A DNA stretch of 64,000 nucleotides, from contig CM053813.1 of assembly GCA_028671895.1 (NCBI GenBank), positions 7,626,001-7,690,000 of the forward strand, given 5' to 3'. The notes beneath the pieces were generated by a model. It was not told where the DNA came from. It ran no database searches and saw nothing but the letters and a program-made list of their open reading frames with translations. Of this stretch, positions 1 to 11,278 are shown one piece after another (the first letter of the stretch is position 1; each line of letters opens with the position of its first letter). The translations under genes and the position numbers were made by a program. The stretch is from Oenanthe sinensis (Eukaryota > Streptophyta > Magnoliopsida > Apiales > Apiaceae).

Positions 1-1
1 C

Positions 2-709
2 ACGAAGCTTGATGAAGACAAATCAGGTAAACCAGTTGACATCACAAGCTATCGAGGTATGATTGGCTCACTTCTCTATTTAACTGCAAGTAGACCCGAT
101 ATCATGTTCGCAACGTGTTTGTGTGCAAGGTTCCAAGTGGATCCTAGAGAGTCACATCTCATAGCCGTCAAACGAATCTTTAAGTATCTCAAGGGAACAC
201 CAAATCTAGGGATTTGGTACCCAAGAGATACAGGTCTTAATCTAATAGGCTATTCGGATTCAGACTATGCAGGTTGCAGGATCGATAGGAAAAGCACATC
301 TGGTGCTTGTCAATTCCTAGGCAGAAGATTGGTGTCCTGGCAAAGTAAAAAGCAACATACAGTATCTACTTCTACTGCTGAAGCTGAGTACATTGCTGCT
401 GGAAGCTGTGTAGCTCAAATACTGTGGATGAGGAACCAATTGAAAGATTATGGCATGGAACATACAAAGATTCCAATCATGTGTGACAATACTAGTGCCA
501 TTGCCATGACCAACAATCCTGTAGATCACTCAAGAACCAAGCACATAGATATCCGGTATCACATCATCAGAGAACATGTCGAGGAGGGGACTGTGGAGTT
601 ACATTTTGTACCCACAATACAACAAATTGCAGATATATTCACCAAACCTCTTGATGAAGTAACATTCAATAGGTTGGTTGGTGAATTGGGGATGCTTAAC
701 ACAAGTTAG
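2..709 (+). CDS. Element A pol 3' end: RT C-terminus and RNase H
   Basis: The frame is open from the window edge and ends with TAG after the ELGMLNTS tail. Visible copia landmarks are GMIGSLLYLTASRPDI (end of RT), YSDSDYAGC with the first RNase H aspartate, STAEAEYIAA with the glutamate, CDNTSAI with the second aspartate, and DIFTKPLD near the C-terminus. The protein copies element RNA into DNA inside cytoplasmic virus-like particles. No stop or frameshift occurs in this part, unlike the equivalent piece of element C. The start at codon 59 is only an internal methionine; the real start is far upstream. Confidence 0.93.
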   Translation, partial: TKLDEDKSGKPVDITSYRGMIGSLLYLTASRPDIMFATCLCARFQVDPRESHLIAVKRIFKYLKGTPNLGIWYPRDTGLNLIGYSDSDYAGCRIDRKSTSGACQFLGRRLVSWQSKKQHTVSTSTAEAEYIAAGSCVAQILWMRNQLKDYGMEHTKIPIMCDNTSAIAMTNNPVDHSRTKHIDIRYHIIREHVEEGTVELHFVPTIQQIADIFTKPLDEVTFNRLVGELGMLNTS

Positions 710-1206
710 TAAATCCTTATATCTGTAAAATCCAAGTTTTTGATCATTTACATATGTTTGTTTTCCTTGTTATTTGCCTAGTTGAAAACATATGTCAATC
801 ATTTGTAAAATTGCTCAAAATATCACTTCTACATGCTACTTAATCATTATGAACTTAGACTTTAAAATGCCTTATTAATGATTATTATATGTTGTATGAT
901 GTGGTATTTTCCATAAATTCACTGTGCTTTGATTGTAATTTTTGATAAAAACTTTGAATTTATGCTCATTTAATTGCATGAACATAGGGGGAGTTAAATT
1001 CATCTCTAAATTTGCCTTGATTTTAGATGAATTTTTCTATGTTTATCATGTATTTTTAATGTCATGAGAAGGTTTAGAATTGTCAAGGAATGGTTCTCTT
1101 AATGGTTTTGAATAAAAATCCTTGAATTGGTATTTATTTTAATCTGGCAAAATTTAATTTTTGTATTCCTTGAAAAATTGCCAAATTTTACCAAGTACCT
1201 TCAAAA

Positions 1207-1735
1207 ATTCGAGATAGGGTCTATCTCGAAACTCATCTCGAAATTCGGCTTGAATTTCGACTTTGAGCTTCCAGGAGTGAAGTTTTGAAAATTCTAAGTC
1301 TGGTAAATTTTTCGACTTAGTGTCTATCTCGAACCTTATCTCGAAATTCGACTTACAGTTCGAGATAGAGTTCCAGGTGTGAGAGATTTGAATATTCCAA
1401 GTCTGGGAAAATTTTCGAGTTAGCATCTATCTCGAAATTCATCTCGAAATTCGACTTGAAGTTCGACTTAGGGTCTATCTCGAAATTCATCTCGAAATTC
1501 GACTTGAAGTTCGACTTAGGGTCTATCTCGAAACTTATCTCGAATTTCGACTTGAAGTTCGAGATGAGTTTTCCCTCAGAGGTTTCATGCTGTTTAAATT
1601 TGTTCAAGTGAATTTAATTCGAATTAGCCTTTATGTCGAAACTTATCTCGAATTTCGACTTGATGTTCGAGATAGAGTTCGACATAGAAGTTCGACTTAG
1701 AAGTTCGACATAGAGTTCGACTTAGATTTCCCAGT
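1207..1735 (+). repeat. Element A pre-ORF motif cluster (TATCTCGAA/TTCGAGATA), 48-bp units
   Basis: TATCTCGAA occurs at 1222, 1325, 1337, 1428, 1477, 1524, 1536 and 1644. Its reverse complement TTCGAGATA occurs at 1208, 1359 and 1666. Related words TTCGACTTA and CGAAATTCG fill the gaps. The best copies are exact 48-bp tandem units, with CGACTTAGGG at 1464 and again at 1512. The reading frames here (short minus-strand ORFs rich in SNFE/DPKS repeats) are by-products of the repeat. The same core words recur in the U3 of the element's LTR (7367, 7462, 7499). Confidence 0.85.
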
Positions 1736-1793
1736 GTGTACTTAAGTTTTTTTTATTTTCACAGGGATGTTTTTGTCATTTCACTCTATTGTC

Positions 1794-1801
1794 TATATAT
1801 A
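1794..1801 (+). promoter_or_regulatory. Candidate TATA box before the element A extra ORF
   Basis: TATATATA followed by CAAC lies just after the motif cluster and about 420 bases before the ATG at 2220. Element C has the same word in the same relative place (15264). Alternatively the ORF is translated from a spliced genomic RNA: a strong 3' splice-site-like pyrimidine tract ending in CACAG lies at 1747-1764. Confidence 0.4.
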
Positions 1802-2219
1802 CAACACTAACCCGATTTTACTTTCACTTTTACCCAATTCTTTTAAAACCTAGTTTTTACAGCAGCCCTCCCTCCAAACCCACGACTGTTCATCTTTGCA
1901 GTTGAATCTCTTACATATAACGAATTACTGTCCATTTTTTTTGATTTCTCCGTCTGCATCATATACATACGATTATATTGTGCGTAGTTTTGTGTTTAAG
2001 TTGTGACTGTTCATCTTCACATATCTATACATACTCACACTTATACACACACTTCTCACATACATATTATTACTGCAGATTTTGTTTTCACAGTAGTTTG
2101 TTAGTGATTATTGTTTAACTCCGTAGTTTAATTATCGATACAACATCACAGTTGTTTTCTAAATTAAAAGGGATTAAAAACAATTTTTTTTTCTAAAAAA
2201 AAAAAAAACAAAAAAACAA

Positions 2220-5200
2220 ATGACTCACCAATTTTCTCTTGCAAAACATAATTTTTATAATATTCCGACTGAAATTGGTGATCAACTCCCGCGTTTCAAG
2301 TTTTGGGTACGATATCTTAATTTGTACTCCAAAGCTAGTACTGCTTTTACTGCAAAACCTACACTGGTCCATGATGCTTTGCAGCAGTTATGGACTAGTG
2401 CAGTACCTTTTGGGAGTAAATCGACCCCCTACGGTTTTACTTTTACCTTGGAGGGTCAAAATTTTGAGGTTACAGAGGCTATTTTTAATACAGTTCTTGG
2501 TTTTCCAGTCAAGGATTCTTATGACCCTGAACCTACAGCGGCTGAGCGCCAGAATTTTTTTGAAGCAATTGGATGTTATCCTCCCCCTGGACGACTATCC
2601 ACTTCAAATATTCAAAAACAATTTTTTCATGTGGAATGGAATTACTTTTTCGAGGCCATTACTAGATGCTTTCGGGCACGGGAAAGAGATTTTCATCAAA
2701 TTTCCATTCCCATGCAAATTTTTGGTGTTTCCCTAGCCCAGGAACTAAACATTAATTATGGCAGGCTTGTTCTTTCAGAATTAGTGGCTACAATGGGATC
2801 ACCTGAAACCAGAGACATTTCACACAATGATATTGTCTGCTGGTATCCTCGTTTCTTGCAAATGCTAATCAATCATCTCGTGCCTTCTAATGCTTTATCA
2901 CTTAGGCAGGCATTTGTTCGAAGTCCCACCTCTGCACCTCTAGGCATGGGCACTAAGTCACTAACAACTATTGCTAACCAGGATAAACATCAGGGTAAAC
3001 CTATGTCTATTCCTGAGAACATTCAAGTGTGGCTCTCTTATGATGCAGGTGTAACTACTCTCGCGGGGACTTCACAAATCTCATCACATGCTCAGAATCC
3101 ATCTGCCCACAATGAAGCATTTTAAGGGATTCCTGATGAGCATATTGATGACGAACAAGATGAGGGCCAATCTCTCAGTCACTTCACAGCCAGGCAAAGG
3201 GAACAGCAACCGTCTCCTAGGACAACACATGCTGATTCTGATTCCTCTGTTGGCCAAGGTAATGAAGGAGGTACATTCTCCGAACCTAACACTCCTTCCT
3301 CCTCTGATTCTGATTCCGTGGCCCAAGATTCTGCTACCCCGCAGGATTTATCCCAGGGTGATAGCCATATTTCTGCGTCTGATTCCCTGACTTCTTCCCT
3401 ATCACCCCTGTTAACGGGAGTTAAAAGGCCGGCATCCGTAGAATTAGGTGTGAGTGCTGATGAGAGTAACCCTGAAGTGCAGCCAGTTTTACGGAAGAAA
3501 GCCAAAATTTCACAAGCTGCTACTTCAACCGCCCAGTCCATCCCTAGCGTGTCTATCACAACCACTCCACCTCACGAGAGTGGTTCTCCCCTTGCACAGT
3601 CAACACCTAGGATGGTTGCTGAGGATTCGGTGTCTTCTGAAGAGCCTGTTCCTTCAGTTAGGCCGGAAGTTTTAAGTGCTTCGAAAGTACCTTCATCGGT
3701 ACGTCCTGATGCTGCAGAGAGGATCGGTTCTACTGTTGTACTTGAACACTCTGCAGCCTCTCAGCCTGAGATTCCACCTCAGGACACAACAGGATACATA
3801 GATCCCATAATTGTTCCTAATTTTTCTTATCCAGTTTATGCAGGTACTGCTTTGACTCTGGGTTACTTTATTGAAGACATACACGAGCGTGAGACAGGGA
3901 GTGAGTGCGAGCGTTTAGGGCGTGAGGGACCTTCATTTTTAAGGCCCGAAACTGAGCGTAAAACACAAACAGAACGATTTTTAGAGCGAGAAAACCTAAG
4001 CCAAACACCGTCCCTTATTCTTGAAAATCTGGATACACGTATGTCAGAAATGGAAACTCAGATGAAGCAGTTTGGGCAGTCAATGGGGCAGTTAGGGATT
4101 AATGTTGGAGATCACAAGAGAGCTCTTGATGACTACGCAGCACGAATGGCAGGTCAGGCTGAAGCTTTACAAGATATGACGAACAAAGTCAATGACCTGG
4201 GCCATGCTGGTGGTCTCTTGGGCAGCACTCTGTACGACAGAATGGGGAGTGTAGAAAGCGTTCTGCATACAATGGCCACGGCAGTCAGTCGGATGATGTA
4301 TGCAGTTCGGCATTTGGTTCCCCCGGAGTGCTTCGACGAACAATTCAATCAACCTCCCCCGGATGATGGTGGTGCAGGTGGTGCTGATGCACCTTCTACT
4401 GGACCTTCTGGTTTTGGTTCAGCTGCTGGAGGATCTGGTGCACCCAGTGATGCTCAGGATAACTCACCTAAGGGGGAGAAAGGAGAAAATGAGACGAAAC
4501 AACAGTCACCCCGAGCTGAAGAAACGACTGATCAAATGGTGACTGATGAGGAAGCTCAGAGAAAGCGGAAGGGTAAAGCAGTGATGGTTGAACAAGAAGA
4601 GCCATTCGCTGACTTTGGTGATCGACAGGAACAGGTGCAAATTGATTCAGATTCTGATATGGAGGACGTACCCCTAGCACACGCAATTAAGAGATCCCTG
4701 GAGGAACAAGGTGGAGGTGCTGGGGCGTCTACCGATAAGATTCCTGTCGATGAGGAAACCCTGAAAGCTCAGCAGTTAGCTCTGGAACAAGCTCAATTTT
4801 TCAAAATGAAGATGATGCAGGATAAAGCTGTTTTTCTTGAGAAGCAAGTGGAGCTCAAGGAAAAGCAGTATGATCATGAGCTTGCCAGACTAGCTGATCC
4901 TCAAGTTGATCTGGACAAAAGGAGGATTGGACAGAAATGGGACGATGCACGAAAGATACTGATGGGGTCGTGTGCACATGGAGTTCATAATAAGGAGGCA
5001 GATGACTTGTTCTTCAACTTGAACATGAAGAATCCGATGACGATGGACTATATAAATGCTTTGAAGAGAATGATTTCTAAAGTCCGTGTTGGATACAAAT
5101 CGGTGGATAATGAATGGCAAGTCATCTTGTCTTTAATTGATGGAGCCCCGATGTCTTTTATGTATGTCGATGATCAGTTTATGTCGAGAAGATCTGCGTC

Positions 5201-6299
5201 AGAGTTGTTCTTGCTAGCAACTAAAATTCAATATTCTCAAGCTGAGGAGCTAAGCATTCTGTATAGAGATCAGTTAATGCAGTTAGCAGAGGACAAGGGA
5301 CCAGAATTCTCAGCCAATCCAGACGTTGTCAGAATGGTTGTTGATGGAAAGATGAAGAGGGTTAGCTTGGAAGAAAATGACTTGATGGCTCTATCGGTGG
5401 AATCCCTTAAAGCTGTTTGCAGACAAATGATGGGTAAGGGATTCACCTCGGATATTAAAGAAAAATCAGTGGAGTTCATTGAGAAGATAATCTTCCAGAA
5501 GAGCAGTGAAATATGGAAGTGCGATGTCGTTGCTCCAAATCCTCTGGATAACGTGAAGATTGAGCCAGAGCTAATGCAAAGAAAATGGGATATTCTACAA
5601 GCTGTGAAAAGCGTAGATGAAGCTTTGACTCTTCCTTCAGGACCCCTGGAACAAGGAGAGATAAGGGAGGCAGTTGGTGTTCCAGGAAGAGAAAGTGTAT
5701 ACTGGATTCATTCTTACACAGATGATACAGCTGATGCCTTGGTGTTCATTGATGCAGACCAGAATCAAACCTTCTTGCATATGAGTAGGAAATGGCTGCT
5801 GCAGACTCAAGATGCTGCATTTCTAGACAAAGTCAGAGATGAATTCAAATTGGGAGATGTAGAGGATAGGTTTGCAGATGAAAAGCAGAGACTATTAAAG
5901 TACTTATCTGAAGTAGTAAAAGAGAAAAGGAGAATGGAGTCAGATGCGGCTAGTAGGTTCAATACCAACCGTGTCAAGGGCTACCCTAAAATGATCTACT
6001 GTCAGTTCAAAGCTGATAAAGCTCATTGGAAGCCTCAGCTCATCATGAAAAACTTTGAGGACATTCCAAAGATCAGAACTACCCAGGAAGTTGATAAACT
6101 AAGAAGGCTTTTCAGACATCCATATCCAGAACCCAAGAATCCTCTAGAAATGGAAGCAGTAAGTTTGCTGAATGCGAGATGGGCACAACTACACGATCCA
6201 GTATACAAAAGAGAACAGCAAAGGAAAGAAAGGCGCAGAAAACAAGGAGAAGATAAGCGCAGTGCTGTTAAGGAAGTTAGGAAGGGGAAACGGAATTAG
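2220..6299 (+). CDS. Element A downstream (env-like position) ORF, one in-frame stop
   Basis: One reading frame runs from ATG 2220 to TAG 6297-6299, broken only by TAA at 3123-3125; the frame stays open on both sides, giving about 1,358 residues if read through. The ATG follows an A-rich tract. In order: a globular N-terminal region (residues 1-230) with the hallmark WYPRFLQMLINHL, shared with element C as YYPRFFMLIIN; a Ser/Thr/Pro/Asp-rich linker (about 300-590); a methionine- and glutamine-rich coiled-coil-like stretch (about 600-690); Gly-rich and acidic tracts; a helical C-terminal region; and a very basic Lys/Arg tail. No signal peptide or membrane segment is evident, so an envelope role is not supported by what I see. 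This position in SIRE elements is traditionally called env-like. The function is unknown. Confidence 0.75.
3123..3125 (+). other. Single in-frame TAA inside the element A extra ORF
   Basis: TAA separates codons 1-301 from an otherwise uninterrupted in-frame continuation of more than 1,050 codons. The next in-frame ATG-type start is not close; a GTG at 3318 is not a credible plant start. A recent nonsense mutation is the simplest reading. Programmed readthrough is possible, but no CARYYA-type context follows (GGGATT instead). Confidence 0.8.
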
Positions 6300-6713
6300 A
6301 GTTAAAGTTCAAAGGGATGTGAACTTGAAGTTGGAAAAACTTCATATCTTTTGGTTGCTCTAACTCACTTGAGGAAAATTCACCTTACCACGGTATGCGA
6401 GATAGGCTAATTCACCATACTGTAACCGTGAATCAGAGTGGATCCAATAAGGTGATATGAGTTGGACTGAAAGGTATGAAATAATCCAGGTGATAGAGAT
6501 CATTTCAATGGTCTTTAATTTGAGGTTCGAATTTTCTTTCTAGCTTATGTTTATTTAAAAAAAAAAAAAGTTCTTTGTATTGTTTTCAAGTTTTCATTCA
6601 ATTGAAAAATGTACAAGACATTAATGTTACTTATCTTTTCTTGTCTCATTATTTAGTTGAGTTATCCTTTTTTAATTTGAATGTCATTGTTAGACAATCA
6701 AATAGGGGGAGAT
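6300..6713 (+). other. Element A 3' untranslated tail and polypurine tract
   Basis: No ORF of note. It ends in AGGGGGAGA (6704-6712), the polypurine tract that primes plus-strand DNA, followed directly by the LTR at 6714. Confidence 0.75.
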
Positions 6714-7257
6714 TGAAAGGCAGAGTGTTTAAACTTGTAACACTATATCTTATGTAACTCAACTAAAGAAAAGATACTTAACCCGAAGTCAATCAAGAAC
6801 GAGAAGTCACAATGAAATCAATATAAATGAAGACAAAGTAATTGATACAATTCAACATGTTAAATATGATCAAACAAAGAAGAAATCATTGGAAGAAGTT
6901 CAAGTCAAAGTTGTTCATGCCCCAGTGATTTGTAATTCAATGAATCAAGATCATAACTATTAGTATCAATAAGACTAATTGATTTCAAGTGAAGAAGAAG
7001 GAAAGCAATTGTTGGAAAGCCACATTTCTAATTGAACATGGCAATCTATTCAGAAGCAAGAACTCTATCAAGACTAGTCACTTATGAACCAGACCATTGC
7101 ATCAAGTGTCAGGACATTGATAGCAAGTTTATGTCAGCAGCAGAGATCCATGTTCAAGAGCTTGTTGAAGAATATTGAAGACACGAAGAAATCACAAGTT
7201 CAAGATGTTGCATTGAAGTTTCAAGTTGAAGCCCAGAATTTCTCTAAGTACTTACAA

Positions 7258-7592
7258 GGGAACCTATGTAGAAATTCCTATCTAGAAATTCTGGATAAAC
7301 TTCTACTTAGAGCCAAGTAGAAATTCTGGAGGAGAAAATATTTTCTAAGTAATCAACTCAGGAAGTTATCTCGAATTTCCTATGTAGAACTTCCCAAGTC
7401 GAATTTCCTATGTAGAAAATTCTGGAGATGAAAATATTTTCTAAGTACTCAGGAAGTTTGCTATCTCGAATTTCCTATGTAGAAATTCTACTTAAAAGTT
7501 CGAGATAGCCAAGTAGAAATTCCTATGTAGAAATTCTACTTAGAGTTCTAGATAGAGCTAAGTAGAATTTCCCATGTAGAAATTCTACATAG
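7258..7592 (+). repeat. Element A U3 motif cluster
   Basis: TATCTCGAA at 7367 and 7462 and TTCGAGATA at 7499 match the pre-ORF cluster. They are interleaved with ATGTAGAAATTC words and near-palindromes such as GTAGAAATTCTAC. The cluster lies 140-480 bp upstream of the TATA box, where enhancer sites would be expected. Confidence 0.75.
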
Positions 7593-7732
7593 AAAACAGT
7601 TTCAACATGACACATGGCATCATCCTGGTGGCAGATTTCCAAGCTTTCAAGACATGATAAGATTAACGTGGACAACATTAGGCCACTCACATCTTATCGT
7701 TTGAAGACTACAAGTCATAGATTACAAAGTAG

Positions 7733-7740
7733 TATAAATA
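7733..7740 (+). promoter_or_regulatory. TATA box of element A LTR
   Basis: TATAAATA followed by GAAGTACTTG. Transcription is expected about 30 bases downstream, defining the start of R. Confidence 0.65.
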
Positions 7741-8007
7741 GAAGTACTTGTGTAACATTACAAAGAGAGCAATATTCGAGAGAAACACTTGTAATAGAGA
7801 GAGAGTATATTCACAGAGCTTAGTATCATTTACTACCCTCTTTACTTCTGTTGTACTATTGTAATGAATGTTGTAGCAACCCCTTCAAGTGATATATAAG
7901 ACATATATTCCTTGAATCTTTGTGTTCATTTATTACATAATATTTATTGCTCCATAAATATTAAAAGTTGTATTCACCCCCCCTCTACAACACATTTGGA
8001 CCTAACA

Positions 8008-11000
8008 AGAAGAAAGTAGGTGAGAAGAAGCCAGTTCCACCAAAAGCTGAAGACCCCAAAAGCAAAGCTGTTTGCTTTCACTGTAACAAGGTGGGGCACT
8101 GGAAGAGGAACTGTAAGGTTTACCTTGCAGAACTGAAGAAGAAGAAGGGTAGTGAGACTGCCGCTTCTGGCTCAGGTATGTTTATGATTGAAGTAAACAT
8201 GTCACTAAATCAAATTTCTACTTGGGTATTAGATACCGCCTGTGGTTCTCACATTTGCAATTCATTGCAGGGACTAAGGGATAGTAGGACTCTTGAGGAA
8301 GAGGAGGTTATTCTGCGGATGGGCAATGGAGCAAGAGTTGCTGCTGTATCTGTAGGATTATTTGATTTACATATGCCTACGGGCAAGACTATTGTTTTAA
8401 ATAATTGTTATTTTGTTCCCTCGATTGTGAGGAATATTATTTCTATTCCCATGTTAGACAAGGCTGGATTTTCGTTTATTATTAAGAATAATGAATGTTC
8501 AATTCTTAGAGATAATGTTCTTTATGGTAGTGGTATTTTGAATAATGGTCTGTATGTATGTGACGTAGAGCATAGTTTACTACAAGTTGAACATACTAAT
8601 AAAAGGAAAAGGGATGATGAAAATCTCACATATTTATGGCACAGCAGACTTGGTCATATTAGTGAAAATAGACTACGGACATTGCACAAGGAAGGGTTAC
8701 TTGAACCTTTTGATTTTGAATCATATCCTACATGTGAGTCTTGTCTATTGGGAAAAATGACCAAATCTCCATTTAGTGGACATGGAGAAAGGGCTGCAGA
8801 TTTGCTAGGATTGGTACACACAGATGTATGTGGACCGATGTCTACGCAAGCCATGGGTGGTTTTTCGTACTTCATTACTTTCACAGATGATCGATCTAGA
8901 TTCGGATATGTGTATTTGATGAAACACAAATCTGAAGCCTTTGAAAAGTTCAAAGAATATAAGTATGAAGTAGAGAAACAAACCAAACATAGTATTAAAA
9001 CCATTCGATCAGATCGAGGTGGTGAATACTTGAATGGAGAGTTTCTAGATTATCTCAAAAAAAATGGTATAGTCTCTCAATGGACTCCTCCATATACTCC
9101 ACAGTTAAATGGAGTATCAGAAAGGAGAAATCGAACTTTGTTAGACATGGTTCGATCCATAATGAGCTATGCAGATCTTCCAGTATTCCTATGGGGTTAT
9201 GCATTGGAAACCTCAGCATATTTACTGAATAAGGTGCCTTCCAAATCTGTTCCTCAAACTCCGTATGAGATATGGAAAGAAAGGAAATCGAGTCTTAAAC
9301 ACGTTAAGATATGGGGATGTCCAGCTTATGTCAAGAAAGTTGACCCTGATAAACTGGAATCTCGATCTGTAAAATGTAGATTTGTGGGATATGCTAAAGA
9401 GACTTTAGGGTATTACTTTTACACCGATCATAGGGTGTTTGTCTCCAGACATGCTACCTTCTTGGAAAAACAGTTTATCCTTGAAGGAAACAGTGGGAGC
9501 AAAATAGAACTTAATGAAGTTCAAGAAACACAAACTACTACAGTTCAAGAGAAAACACCTGTTCAGACTGAACAACCTTCTGTGGAACAGCCCATTCGTA
9601 GGTCAGAGAGAGTGTCTCGCCAACCTGAGAGGTATTATGGCCTTGTCATTGAGAATGACAATGAGTTAACAATCGTTAATGATGACGACCCAATGACCTA
9701 TAATGAGGCTATAAGTAGTATTGACTCAGAGAAATGGCTAAGTGCCATGAAATCCGAAATGGATTCTATGTATACCAACCAAGTATGGACTTTGGTTGAA
9801 GCACCCAAGGATGTGAAACCTGTAGGGTGCAAATGGATATACAAAAGAAAGATTGGAGCGGAAGGCCAGGTGGAGACATATAAGGCCAGGTTCGTGGCAA
9901 AAGGATTCAAACAAAGGCAAGGGATTGACTTTGATGAAACTTTTTCGCCTGTAGCCCTGCTTAAATCAATTCGGATTTTGCCTGCGATTGCAGCTTACTA
10001 TGACTATGAGATCTGGTAAATGGACGTGAAAACGGCCTTCTTCAATGGGAAACTTGAAGAGGAAGTGTATATGACACAGCCAGAGGGTTTTGTTTCCAAA
10101 GGGAATGAACACCTAGTGTGCAAGCTGCTACGAACCATATATGGATTGAGGGAAGCTTCTCGTAGATGGAACATCCGTTTTGATGAGACAATCAAAGAGT
10201 TTGGTTTTATCAAAAACATATATGAACCATGTATCTACAAGAAGGTTAGTGGGAGCGCGGTAACATTTCTTGTGTTGTATGTGGATGACATACTTCTTAT
10301 AGGAAATGATATACCGATGCTTCAATCAGTCAAAGTGTGGCTATCAAAGAACTTCACTATGAAGGACTTGGGAGAAGCATCCTACATTCTCGGTATAAAG
10401 ATCTATAGAGATAGATCTAGAAGAATGATAGGTCTTACCCAGGGTACATACATCGAGAAAGTACTGAAAATATTTAGCATGGAAAACTCCAAGAGAGGTC
10501 TCATGCTGATGAGCCATGGAGTTTCCCTTTCCGAGAAGATGTCTCCTAAGACAGCTGAGGAAAGACAGCGTATGAGTAAGATTCCTTATGCTTCAGCAAT
10601 AGGATCTATCATGTACGCGATGATATGTACTAGGCCTGATGTTGCTCATTCAATCAGTGTGACGAGCAGATATCAGTCCGATCCAGGTGAAGAACACTGG
10701 AAAGCAGTAAAGAACATCCTTAAGTACTTGCGAAGGACTAAGGATAATTTTCTTGTTTTTGGTGGTTCTGAGTTGATAATAGAAGGTTATACCGACTTTA
10801 GTTTTCAATCAGAATGTGATGATAGCAAATCTATGTCAGGGTACGTGTTTACTCTGAATGGTGGTGCGATTAGTTGGAAGAGTTCCAAACAGTCTACAAC
10901 GGCTGACTCCACAGCGGAAGCAGAGTATATAGCTGCAAGTGAGGCAGCAAAAGAAGCCGTTTGGATGAGGAAATTTGTTTCTGAGTTGGGAGTTGTTCCT

Positions 11001-11264
11001 AGTGTTGAGGAGCCTATTGTATTGTATTGTGATAACAATGCAGCAATAGCACAAGCCAAGGAACCTAGGTCTCATAAAAATTCCAAACATGTTTTGCGGC
11101 GCTTTCATTTGATTAGGGAGATCATAGAAAGGGGAGATGTCAAAATAGAGAGAGTTGACACACATAACAACATAGCAGACCCACTTACAAAGCCGTTATC
11201 TCAGATTCTTTTTGATCGTCATAAAAGGAAGATGGGTATTACATACCAGGGTAATTGGCTTTAG
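8008..11264 (+). pseudogene. Element B gag-pol polyprotein with one in-frame stop
   Basis: About 1,085 codons in one frame, broken only by TAA at 10017-10019. Domains: CCHC zinc knuckle CFHCNKVGHWKRNC (near 8075); aspartic protease WVLDTACGSH, where the usual DTG/DSG is DTA; integrase with HSRLGH zinc-binding residues, HTDVCGPM, TFTDDRSRF and NGVSERRNRT carrying the D,D,E triad (8640-9200); RT with FVAKGFKQRQGIDF, MDVKTAFFNG and the catalytic LYVDDILLIGN; RNase H with GYTDFSFQ, STAEAEYIAAS and YCDNNAAI. The C-terminus DPLTKPLSQ matches the BARE/Angela/TAR group. The stop and the protease change make this copy non-autonomous. Apart from those, it is well preserved, so insertion is fairly recent. 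Confidence 0.9.
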
Positions 11265-11278
11265 TCCAAGTGGGAGAT

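Larger units (their letters stand above)
1..8007 (+). mobile_element. Element A: SIRE/Maximus-type Ty1/copia retrotransposon, 3' half
   Basis: Order seen on the + strand: RT C-terminus and RNase H (2-709), a 1.5-kb spacer with a motif cluster, a 4-kb extra ORF (2220-6299), a polypurine tract (6704-6712) and a 3' LTR (6714-8007). An extra ORF after RNase H is characteristic of the SIRE/Maximus lineage. The 5' LTR, gag, protease and integrase lie left of the window. The element abuts the gag of element B at 8008, so it is inferred to be inserted in B. The expected 5-bp target duplication would be AGAAG (8008-8012), but its partner is outside the window. Confidence 0.88.
6714..8007 (+). mobile_element. 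Element A 3' LTR
   Basis: The 1,294-bp LTR starts TGAAAGG right after the polypurine tract and ends CCTAACA. The original termini were probably TGTTAGG/CCTAACA, so the left end looks mutated. U3 carries the motif cluster (7258-7592). The TATA box is at 7733-7740, and the C-rich tract before the end (7976-7984) is typical of SIRE LTR ends. Confidence 0.82.

Noticed and set aside
1154..1607. Minus-strand ORFs with NFE/DPKS repeats
   Set aside because: By-product of the 48-bp motif array; unit length divisible by three keeps frames open.
3318..6299. Separate gene starting at 3318
   Set aside because: That codon is GTG and the same frame is open upstream to the TAA at 3123, so this is the continuation of the ORF from 2220.
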